Assembly (NCBI GenBank): GCA_964534335.1
Contig: CAZHPS010000486.1
Location: 1-5,197 of the forward strand
Direction: 5' to 3'
Origin: JAABRU01 sp964534335
Lineage (GTDB): Bacteria; Desulfobacterota; Desulfobacteria; Desulfobacterales; Desulfococcaceae
DNA: 5,197 nt
Shown here: positions 1 to 4,692 of the stretch, piece by piece
Position numbering within the stretch: position 1 is the stretch's first letter
Layout of the letters: every line of letters starts with the position of its first letter
Notes under the pieces: model-generated
Told to the model about the DNA's origin: nothing
The model's input: only the letters and a program-made list of their open reading frames with translations
Database searches by the model: none
Program-made: the position numbers and the translations under genes

Positions 1-96
1 TCAAAACTTATTCCCCATCCTGACTGTATCAAAGGAGATCCGGAAGATATTGTTCGTATGGACTGGAGCAGGGAGTGGAACAATGATTTACCTTGA
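1..96 (+). CDS. Antitoxin, C-terminal end only (partial, cut by window edge)
   Basis: An open frame enters from the left edge and stops at TGA 94-96, giving 31 residues that end in MDWSREWNNDLP. Its stop lies 14 bases inside the downstream PIN toxin gene, the overlapping order typical of VapB-VapC and related type II toxin-antitoxin operons. The acidic, tryptophan-containing tail (DPEDIV, then DWSREWN) looks like the toxin-binding end of such antitoxins. The DNA-binding N-terminus lies outside the window, so the antitoxin family (Phd/YefM, AbrB-like or DUF2281-like) cannot be told. The role, neutralising the PIN nuclease and repressing the operon, is inferred from the family and the gene order. 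Confidence 0.6.
   Translation, partial: SKLIPHPDCIKGDPEDIVRMDWSREWNNDLP
71..75 (+). promoter_or_regulatory. Ribosome binding site of the PIN toxin
   Basis: GGGAG lies seven bases before the ATG at 83, inside the end of the antitoxin reading frame. It favours the ATG at 83 over the in-frame ATG at 50, which would add eleven residues before the conserved MIYLDTH start of the PIN fold. Confidence 0.6.
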
Positions 97-457
97 TACA
101 CATGTGGCAGTTTGGCTCTACGCAGGAGATATTTCAAGGTTAAGCCAAAATGCAAAAAAGGCTGTCAATGAACATTCTTTAATCATTTCCCCAATGGTAT
201 CCCTTGAAATGACATATCTTCATGAAATCGGAAGATTGAATACAGACATGCCAGTGATTGCTGCGTATCTGAAAGAGGCAGTCGGACTGGAGATATGCAG
301 CATACCGTTTGGGAAAGTTGTTGATTATGCTATAAAGCAGACATGGACACGAGACCCTTTTGACCGGCTGATTGTTGCTCAGGCAGCAGTCACAAAATCC
401 GGATTGATAACAAAAGATGAAATGATAAGAAAGCATTATAAATATTCTGTTTGGTGA
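83..457 (+). CDS. PIN-domain ribonuclease toxin (VapC-like)
   Basis: A 124-residue protein, the usual length for a VapC-type toxin: a Mg2+-dependent RNase that cleaves RNA when released from its antitoxin. The PIN fold is readable along its length. YLDTH carries the first acidic residue (Asp5), SLEMTYLHEIGR the second (Glu42), RDPFDRLIVAQA the central pair (Asp91 and Asp94), and LITKDEMIR the last (Asp112). All catalytic acids are present, so the nuclease is probably active. The start at 83 is chosen because PIN domains begin directly with this strand and because GGGAG lies seven bases upstream; an in-frame ATG at 50 exists but lies within the antitoxin coding end. The gene overlaps the antitoxin by 14 bases, implying coupled translation. 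The RNA target cannot be predicted. Confidence 0.88.
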   Translation: MIYLDTHVAVWLYAGDISRLSQNAKKAVNEHSLIISPMVSLEMTYLHEIGRLNTDMPVIAAYLKEAVGLEICSIPFGKVVDYAIKQTWTRDPFDRLIVAQAAVTKSGLITKDEMIRKHYKYSVW

Positions 458-500
458 CAGTCAGTTTTTTTGATCAGCAAACACATCAGGGAGGAAAACA

Positions 501-1673
501 ATGGAACTCAAGCAGAAAGGGGCAAAGGCGGACATCGGCGGATTCAAATGGATTGACATTTCTCTGATTTGGACATCTGCTGTTGACCTTGATCTCATGG
601 CTTTCTACAAAAGCAAAGACGGCAAAACAGGAGGAGTTTATTCCGAAAACTATGCAGGCGGATCACTGGGCAGTCTGAACCAGTTTCCCTTTATTCAACT
701 GTCCGGTGATGCGGGCGTGGGAGCCAAAGGCGGAGACAACCGGGAGGATATGCGCATTGCCAAACTCACGGATTTTGAGGCCGTATATATCTGCGCACTC
801 AATTTTACAGACGCGTCTTCCGGAGCCAGCAAAGTTTTTGCCGATTATGACGCGATTGTCCGGTTGACTACCGACAAAGGAGAATCCCATACCGTCAGGC
901 TTGATTCCCGCCAGTCCGGGCCTGTGGCTGTAATCTGCAAACTCAGCGCGGGATTTATTTCCAGTGAAGTCGTCAATGACAGTCAGGTCATGCGTCTGGA
1001 AGATTTCCGCACCCGGATTCCGGGCGCAGACCAGTTGAAAATCGCATCCAAAGTAACCCTCAAAGGCAAGGGCGACAGTTTTCAGCTCAAATCCAAAGGG
1101 GGCGCGGGCGCGGGTGAACTGCTTATCAATCTCAACTGGAATCAGAATCCCCAGGGCCAGAAACCCTCTGGGCTGCTGTCAAAGATTCTGGGCGGAGGAA
1201 AACCCGGAGGATCGGTTGATCTGGATCTGGGCTGTCTGTTTGACATGAAAATGGGAATCAAAGGCGCGATTCAGCCTTTGGGCAAAAGTTTCGGGAATTT
1301 TGATCTGCCCCCTTATATTCTGCATTTGGGGGATGACCGCACCGGTGCATGGGCGCAGGGCGAGAATATGAAGATCAATCTTGCCAAAATCGACCAGTTG
1401 AACAGGGTGCTGATTTTCACCTATATTTATGAAGGGGTTCCCAACTGGGCCAGCACGGATGGCATTGTCACTGTAAAAGTTCCGGGACAGCCCGTGCTGG
1501 AAGTGCCTATGGGCAGCCAGATGGATTCCCGGCCTTTCTGCGCGATTGCCATGCTGGATTTCATCGGCACGGACATCAAAGTGACCAAACTGGTCAGTTT
1601 CCATAATGGTCATCCGGACTGTGATCAGATGTATGGATGGGGCCTGAAATGGGTGGCAGGAAAGAAAGACTGA
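501..1673 (+). CDS. terA: TerA-like protein with two TerD-type domains
   Basis: A 390-residue cytoplasmic protein with no signal peptide or membrane segment. Two TerD-type beta-sandwich domains can be followed. The first (about residues 1-155) has DLDL at 29-32 and an acidic loop GGDNRED at 77-83. The second (about 184-385) has DLDL at 240-243, GDDRTG at 277-282, GEN at 287-289, then TYIYEGVPNW and a final YGWGLKWVAGKKD. In known TerD proteins the paired DLDL and GD(N/D)R motifs bind Ca2+. The length and the C-terminal signature match TerA of tellurite-resistance and stress operons, whose exact function is unsettled (stress response, phage or colicin resistance, envelope-linked Ca2+ sensing). 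The stretch at 200-238, rich in Gly and Pro, is a likely loop insertion. A strong AGGGAGGA at 488-495 precedes the ATG. The gene begins 43 bases after the toxin stop and ends before an intrinsic terminator. No other ter gene is in view. Confidence 0.85.
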   Translation: MELKQKGAKADIGGFKWIDISLIWTSAVDLDLMAFYKSKDGKTGGVYSENYAGGSLGSLNQFPFIQLSGDAGVGAKGGDNREDMRIAKLTDFEAVYICALNFTDASSGASKVFADYDAIVRLTTDKGESHTVRLDSRQSGPVAVICKLSAGFISSEVVNDSQVMRLEDFRTRIPGADQLKIASKVTLKGKGDSFQLKSKGGAGAGELLINLNWNQNPQGQKPSGLLSKILGGGKPGGSVDLDLGCLFDMKMGIKGAIQPLGKSFGNFDLPPYILHLGDDRTGAWAQGENMKINLAKIDQLNRVLIFTYIYEGVPNWASTDGIVTVKVPGQPVLEVPMGSQMDSRPFCAIAMLDFIGTDIKVTKLVSFHNGHPDCDQMYGWGLKWVAGKKD

Positions 1674-1711
1674 CAGAATCTGATCTGATGGTGAATTCTC
1701 ATGCTTTGAAA

Positions 1712-1748
1712 AACCTGCCGGAAAACCGGCAGGTTATTTATGTTTTTT
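1712..1748 (+). terminator. Rho-independent terminator of the terA-like gene
   Basis: A perfect 10-bp stem (AACCTGCCGG at 1712-1721 with CCGGCAGGTT at 1726-1735) closes an AAAA loop and is followed by ATTTATG and a run of seven T at 1742-1748. It lies 38 bases after the terA-like stop codon and should end that transcript, and the toxin-antitoxin transcript too if that reads through. Confidence 0.88.
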
Positions 1749-1780
1749 TAAAAAATCTTCTGTTCTCCGTACAAATCTTA

Positions 1781-1797
1781 TACCAAATCGACATTGA
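1781..1797 (+). repeat. Possible diverged terminal repeat of the TACCGATTC family
   Basis: TACCAAATCGACATTGA matches the terminal sequence TACCGATTCTCCATTGA, found at 2060, 2210 and 2539, at 13 of 17 positions. It lies about 40 bases beyond the stop codon of the transposase-like remnant and points toward it, where an insertion-sequence end would be expected. With four mismatches this could be chance. Confidence 0.35.
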
Positions 1798-1835
1798 AAA
1801 CATACTTAGGAAAGAAAATTAAATAACTTCCATTT

Positions 1836-2057
1836 CTATACTCTCAGAGGAATTGCTCTGTAGTTCCATTGAGGCAGAAAATCATCAAAGACAATTTTCA
1901 TATTCTGCTTAAAACCGGCAGCCACTTTTTTTTCTGTACCGTACACTTTTTCCAAAACCGATGATACTGTTTTTAATCCTGTTTCCGTTTTGGCATTTCC
2001 CATTGCTTTTTTGACAATCTCAATGCTTTTAAATACAAGTCCCCTGCAGGCTCCTGT
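1836..2057 (-). pseudogene. C-terminal remnant of a transposase-like gene (possibly ISAzo13 type)
   Basis: On the minus strand a frame of 73 residues runs from 2057 to a TAG at 1836-1838. It has no start codon or ribosome site of its own and is cut at its 5' side exactly where the MITE-like element at 2060 begins. The fragment reads like a structured protein end: a TETGLKTVSSVLEKVYG segment, then VAAGFKQNMKIVFDDF and QWNYRAIP close to the stop. A late TxTGL followed some forty residues on by an acidic residue and WNY-x-x-x-P near the C-terminus resembles DDE transposases of the ISAzo13 (Rhodopirellula) group. That resemblance is from memory of the family and is not certain. The rest of the gene is absent from the window. 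It could instead be the end of an unknown host gene. Confidence 0.4.
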
Positions 2058-2059
2058 AA

Positions 2060-2206
2060 TACCGATTCTCCATTGATTCTATATAAATCTTAGAAAATCC
2101 CCTCTTGAGAGGGGGCAGGGGGTGTGTTTTTTCCCATTCTCAAACACACCCCTTTATCCCCTCTCAAGAGGGGAATGATAAGCATATTTTCAATAGAGAA
2201 TCGGTA
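2060..2206. mobile_element. 147-bp MITE-like nested palindrome
   Basis: The ends are inverted copies of a 17-mer, TACCGATTCTCCATTGA at 2060-2076 and TCAATAGAGAATCGGTA at 2190-2206, with one mismatch. Both ends carry TA, so a TA target duplication is possible but cannot be told apart from the repeat itself. Inside is a second long hairpin: 2096-2129 pairs with 2142-2176, with only a 4-to-5-base mismatched patch and a mispaired outer base, around a 12-base loop. Each inner arm is itself near-palindromic (CCCCTCTTGAGAGGGG). There is no coding capacity. Its left end abuts the broken transposase-like frame, so it probably inserted there or marks a deletion end. The mobilising transposase is unknown. 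Confidence 0.65.
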
Positions 2207-2209
2207 TAA

Positions 2210-2226
2210 TACCGATTCTCCATTGA
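2210..2226 (+). repeat. Second terminal-repeat copy, back to back with the MITE end
   Basis: TACCGATTCTCCATTGA occurs again three bases after the MITE ends. Together 2190-2226 form a near-perfect palindrome of two abutting ends. This copy is identical to those at 2060 and 2539. No close inverted partner is present until 2639, so it may be the left end of a longer or decayed element containing the 50-bp array. Confidence 0.7.
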
Positions 2227-2240
2227 ACTGAGCTGATCCG

Positions 2241-2427
2241 GAGGAGTGCAAAAATTAAGCAGAGCGGTTTTCTGCACAGACACAGATTAGGAGGAGTGCA
2301 AAAATTGAGCAGAGCGGTTTTCTGCACAGACACAGATTAGGAGGAGTGCAAAAATTGAGCGGAGCGGTTTTCTGCACAGACACAGATTAGGAGGAGTGCA
2401 AAAAGAGCGGAGCGGTTTTTTTGCACA
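2241..2427 (+). repeat. 50-bp tandem repeat, about 3.7 copies
   Basis: Three full 50-base units start at 2241, 2291 and 2341 and a shortened, altered one starts at 2391. Each begins GAGGAGTGCAAAAATT, continues through a purine-rich centre with AGCGGTTTTCTGCAC, and ends in a CAGACACAGATTAG linker. The units are nearly identical, differing at the A/G in TTAAGC or TTGAGC and in AGCAGAGC or AGCGGAGC. Within a unit GTGCAAAA can pair with TTTTCTGCAC, leaving one bulged C, so each copy can form a hairpin. Fifty is not a multiple of three and no frame stays open, so the array is not coding. The fourth copy has lost part of the centre. Confidence 0.9.
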
Positions 2428-2470
2428 GACGAAACAGCGTAAAAACTGACGATACTGTATCAAATCAAAG

Positions 2471-2504
2471 AAAAACCGGATTTTTTGGAAAAATCCGGTT
2501 TTTT
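2471..2504. terminator. Bidirectional terminator-like hairpin
   Basis: A perfect 15-bp stem, AAAAACCGGATTTTT at 2471-2485 with AAAAATCCGGTTTTT at 2489-2503, closes a three-base loop. T-runs result on either strand, so it could stop transcription in both directions. It lies about 160 bases past the stop of the minus-strand transporter gene and may be that gene's terminator, pushed away by the repeat element at 2539-2655. That assignment is inference. Confidence 0.6.
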
Positions 2505-2538
2505 GAATACCCGAAAACTTTCGGCTGCGTACTTATAA

Positions 2539-2655
2539 TACCGATTCTCCATTGACTTAATACTGTCACTGGCTGATCCGCGTGTGCAGAAAACCGCTCC
2601 GCTCAATTTTTGCACTCCTCCGGATTTATTGTACAGAATCAATGGCGAACCGGTA
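2539..2655. mobile_element. 117-bp MITE-like element carrying one inverted copy of the hairpin unit
   Basis: The left end TACCGATTCTCCATTGA (2539-2555) is identical to the ends at 2060 and 2210. The right end TCAATGGCGAACCGGTA (2639-2655) is its inverse with two mismatches. Between them is a single copy of the array unit in the opposite orientation (2583-2626). The element ends five bases before the transporter stop codon (2661-2663, minus strand), so it sits in that gene's 3' untranslated region. Confidence 0.5.
2583..2626 (-). repeat. Single inverted copy of the array unit
   Basis: Read on the minus strand this gives ATCCGGAGGAGTGCAAAAAT, then the GAGCGGAGCGG centre and TTTTCTGCAC, the same unit as the 50-bp array at 2241. 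Its ATCCGG flank is shared with the 45-bp repeats at 3761 and with the 5' side of the first 50-bp unit, which links the two arrays. Confidence 0.85.
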
Positions 2656-2660
2656 TCAGA

Positions 2661-3563
2661 TCATCTCCTGTTGAAAAGAAGCATCCCCCCGAAAATCAGC
2701 GACATTCCCACTGTATGATAGGCCCGCAGAGTTTCATCCAGCCAGATGACAGCCATAATGGAGGCAAATACCGGTATCAGATTGATAAACAGCCCGGTTT
2801 TGTTCGGCCCGATGGATTCCGCTCCCCGGTTCCAGCACAGGTAGGCCACAATGGAAGGAAAAACTGAAACATACAGAACGCTCAGGATGACATGCAAAGT
2901 AACTGCATAGGGTTCACAGTGCATATGTTCCCACACATAAAGAGGCAGGATTGCAAGGGATCCGATGCCAAAAGTGTAGGTGACAAAACTGAGCGGATGA
3001 ATGAGCGGACGTTTGCGCAGCAGCACAGTGTAAAGGGCATAGAGAAGCACGGCAATCAGCATCAGCACATCCCCCTGTGCAAATGACATACTGACAAACG
3101 CGCTGAGATCTCCGCGCAGCACCACAAGAACCGCTCCAAAGATACACAAAAACACTCCAAAATTTTGAACAGCCGTAACCTTTTCTTTGTACAGCAGCAT
3201 GGAGATCAGGATAATGAACGCGGGCATGGTGGTCTGGATCAGTGCACCGTTGATGGCTGTGATGGTATGCACAGCAGTATAGAGCAGTGTATTGAAACAG
3301 GAAATCCCAAGCACGGACAGGACGATCATAATTTTCCAGTTATGCACTACAGTGGATCTGTCACGCAGCGCGTATCTGTGCGTAAAAGGCAGAAGGATCA
3401 GAAACGCAACAGTCCAACGCCAGAAAGACAGGCTGACCGGAGGAATCATATGAATGATACCCCGTGCCAGAACAATGTTTCCGGCCCAGCACAAAGGTGC
3501 AACTGCCACCAGCAGGTAGGGCAGAATACGCAGAAAAAGAGAGTTTTTTTTCATATCTTTCAT
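2661..3563 (-). CDS. EamA/DMT-family membrane transporter
   Basis: A 300-residue inner-membrane protein of the drug/metabolite transporter superfamily, at the standard length for a ten-helix EamA protein. About ten hydrophobic helices can be placed, at roughly 13-33, 43-60, 76-96, 100-121, 134-150, 165-183, 190-212, 222-244, 255-275 and 283-298, forming two EamA repeats (about 14-149 and 164-298). Family hallmarks are CWAGNIVLAR near the N-terminus with FWRW in helix 2, the polar-proline helix ALIQTTMPAF followed by LLYKEK at the end of repeat one, and the matching LIPVFASIMAVIWLDETLR in repeat two. Members export amino acids or other metabolites; the substrate cannot be read from sequence. 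ATG at 3563 is preferred, with AGGA nine bases upstream; the ATG three codons later has no well-spaced site. The gene stands alone, with repeat elements on both sides. Confidence 0.9.
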   Translation of the reverse strand: MKDMKKNSLFLRILPYLLVAVAPLCWAGNIVLARGIIHMIPPVSLSFWRWTVAFLILLPFTHRYALRDRSTVVHNWKIMIVLSVLGISCFNTLLYTAVHTITAINGALIQTTMPAFIILISMLLYKEKVTAVQNFGVFLCIFGAVLVVLRGDLSAFVSMSFAQGDVLMLIAVLLYALYTVLLRKRPLIHPLSFVTYTFGIGSLAILPLYVWEHMHCEPYAVTLHVILSVLYVSVFPSIVAYLCWNRGAESIGPNKTGLFINLIPVFASIMAVIWLDETLRAYHTVGMSLIFGGMLLFNRR

Positions 3564-3620
3564 ACGGTTAATTCCTGATATTTCCGTTGAATACAGAATA
3601 CCGGTATCCGGACTTTGTCA

Positions 3621-3649
3621 CATATACCATTACTCAGAAGATTTGACAG
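3621..3649 (-). promoter_or_regulatory. Possible promoter for the transporter, within the MITE end
   Basis: On the minus strand CTGTCA (3649-3644) and TATATG (3626-3621) are separated by 17 bases, each matching four of six sigma70 consensus positions. A transcript would begin near 3614, about 50 bases before the transporter ATG. Most of it lies in the terminal arm of the 130-bp palindromic element, so the element may have brought or replaced the promoter. The match is modest. Confidence 0.3.
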
Positions 3650-3752
3650 TATAGCCACGAATGACACGAATCTGCACGAATTGCACAAAACATAATTCGT
3701 GCAATTCGTGCAATTCGTGGCTGCACCATCAAATGTTCTAAGTAATGGTATA
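3623..3752. mobile_element. 130-bp palindromic MITE-like element
   Basis: The outer arms 3623-3662 and 3713-3752 are inverted copies identical at 34 of 40 positions, with ends TATACCATTACT and its inverse. The inverted symmetry continues inward through CACGAAT-rich sequence, and the right half contains ATTCGTGCA repeated with a 9-base period from 3695. Almost the whole element folds as one hairpin. The TATA ends suit insertion at TA, but no separate duplication can be shown. It has no coding capacity. The ends differ from the TACCGATTC family apart from the initial TACC. Confidence 0.7.
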
Positions 3753-3760
3753 CACGGGTG

Positions 3761-3985
3761 TGCAAAAAACCGCTCCGCCTAATTTTTGCACTCCTCCGGA
3801 TCAGATGCAGAAAACCGCTCCGCCTAATTTTTGCACTCCTTCGGATCAGATGCAAAAAACCGCTCCGCCTAATTTTTGCATTCCTTCGGATCAGATGCAA
3901 AAAACCGCTCCGCTTAATTTTTGCACTCCTCCGGATCAGATGCAAAAAAACGCTCCGCTTAATTTTTGCACTCCTTCGGATCATA
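3761..3985 (-). repeat. 45-bp tandem repeat, five copies
   Basis: Units start at 3761, 3806, 3851, 3896 and 3941, exactly 45 bases apart. Each reads TGCAAAAAACCGCTCC, a short GCCTAA or GCTTAA link, TTTTTGCACTCC and a TCCGGATCAGA tail. TGCAAAAA pairs with TTTTTGCA inside each unit, so every copy can form an 8-bp A/T-rich stem; copies with TGCAGAAA keep it through a G-U pair. The minus-strand sequence is the same core unit as the 50-bp array at 2241 but with a shorter linker. Because 45 is divisible by three, several frames remain open with a 15-residue periodicity. None has a ribosome site, and they are judged non-coding. Confidence 0.9.
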
Positions 3986-4024
3986 ATTTCAATGTCAGCA
4001 GACCGGTTATGAAGCAGTTACCGA

Positions 4025-4053
4025 GTGCAGAAATACAATTTTTGCATTCCTCC
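4025..4053 (-). repeat. Degenerate sixth copy of the array unit
   Basis: TGCAGAAATACAATTTTTGC followed by ATTCCTCCG matches both ends of the 45-bp unit but lacks the central CCGCTCCGCC stretch. It lies about 40 bases beyond the array and looks like a decayed copy with an internal deletion. Confidence 0.6.
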
Positions 4054-4064
4054 GTAAACTTTTC

Positions 4065-4108
4065 AATATGCTGAATGTGTTAAACAAAACTGCATATGGC
4101 AGCATATT
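4065..4108 (-). terminator. Possible terminator of the adenosyltransferase gene
   Basis: A perfect 9-bp inverted repeat, AATATGCTG at 4065-4073 and CAGCATATT at 4100-4108, begins at the last base of the stop codon. A smaller stem CTGC-CATAT-GCAG lies inside it and on the minus strand is followed by TTTTGTTT. Either could end minus-strand transcription, but the outer stem lacks a good T-run and the inner stem is only 4 bp. Confidence 0.35.
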
Positions 4109-4680
4109 CATTTTTTCCAACTGATGTCCGGCCTGCCTGCGATATGGTTGCACCAGCGGGCCAGCACAAAGAGATAATCAGACAGGCGGTTGATATATGC
4201 TGTGACAGGCAGCAGATATTCCTGTATTTTTTCCGTATCTGTTCCGGATGCGGTCAGCCCGATAATCCGCCTTTCCGCTCTCCTGCACACTGTTCTGGCA
4301 ATATGTGCCCAGGCCGCAGACATCTCTCCGCCCGGCAGAATAAAGGACTTCAGGGGAGGCAGTATTGCATCCATCCGATCAATGGCATTTTCCAGCCATC
4401 TGCTCTGTTCCGGCAGAAAAGGTGTCAGGGAACGGAACGAGGCCGAATCCGGGGAAGTGGACAGCAGCGCGCCCGCGTGTAGCAGGTCAGACTGAATCTG
4501 CCGGATTTCCTCAATAAGACTTTCCTGCTGCTCTGGCAGAGAGGCAGCCAGCGCGCCCAGAACAGAACCCAGTTCATCCATCTCCCCATATGCATCCACC
4601 CGTTCATGATTTTTGGAAACACGTTCCCCGCTGAAAAGACTGGTTTTTCCCTGATCTCCCCCGCGTGTGTAGATTTTCAA
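4108..4680 (-). CDS. pduO: Cob(I)alamin adenosyltransferase, PduO type
   Basis: A 190-residue cytoplasmic enzyme, full length for the PduO/MMAB family, which transfers the 5'-deoxyadenosyl group of ATP to cob(I)alamin or cob(I)yrinic acid diamide to make coenzyme B12. The N-terminal ATP-binding motif is clear: YTRGGDQGKTSLFSGERVSK at 4-23, then RVDAYGEMDELGS at 27-39 with Asp35. FILPGG lies at 113-118, and HIARTVCRRAER at 126-137 carries the conserved Arg129, Arg133 and Glu136. YINRLSDYLFVLAR at 162-175 is the usual closing helix. Asp35, Phe113 and Arg129 appear to correspond to the cobalamin-site residues known from the Lactobacillus reuteri enzyme. The start is TTG at 4680, because AGGAG lies seven bases upstream and homologues begin with this K-I-Y-T-R segment; ATG codons at 4710 and 4731 add residues unlike the family and have no such site. 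No cobalamin riboswitch was recognised upstream. No B12 gene is adjacent, so a salvage or general cofactor role is inferred. Confidence 0.93.
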   Translation of the reverse strand: MKIYTRGGDQGKTSLFSGERVSKNHERVDAYGEMDELGSVLGALAASLPEQQESLIEEIRQIQSDLLHAGALLSTSPDSASFRSLTPFLPEQSRWLENAIDRMDAILPPLKSFILPGGEMSAAWAHIARTVCRRAERRIIGLTASGTDTEKIQEYLLPVTAYINRLSDYLFVLARWCNHIAGRPDISWKK

Positions 4681-4687
4681 TGTCTTT

Positions 4688-4692
4688 CTCCT
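4688..4692 (-). promoter_or_regulatory. Ribosome binding site fixing a TTG start
   Basis: On the minus strand AGGAG lies in GAAAGGAGAAAGACA directly before TTG, with seven bases between. It is the best Shine-Dalgarno match upstream of the adenosyltransferase, and it lies downstream of both in-frame ATG codons, so it decides the start. Confidence 0.85.

Noticed and set aside
1637..1822. 61-residue plus-strand frame across the terA-like gene end
   Set aside because: It runs through the end of the terA-like gene and its terminator in another frame and has no ribosome site.
3761..3985. CRISPR array
   Set aside because: The whole 45-bp unit repeats with only point changes; there are no unique spacers between constant repeats and no cas genes. 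The same applies to the 50-bp array at 2241.
3745..4074. Repeat protein of 109 residues with a 15-residue period (plus strand), and similar frames on both strands of the 45-bp array
   Set aside because: Several frames stay open only because the repeat length is divisible by three. There is no ribosome site, the plus-strand start lies in the MITE arm, differences between copies change amino acids, and the same core occurs in a 50-bp period where no frame is open.
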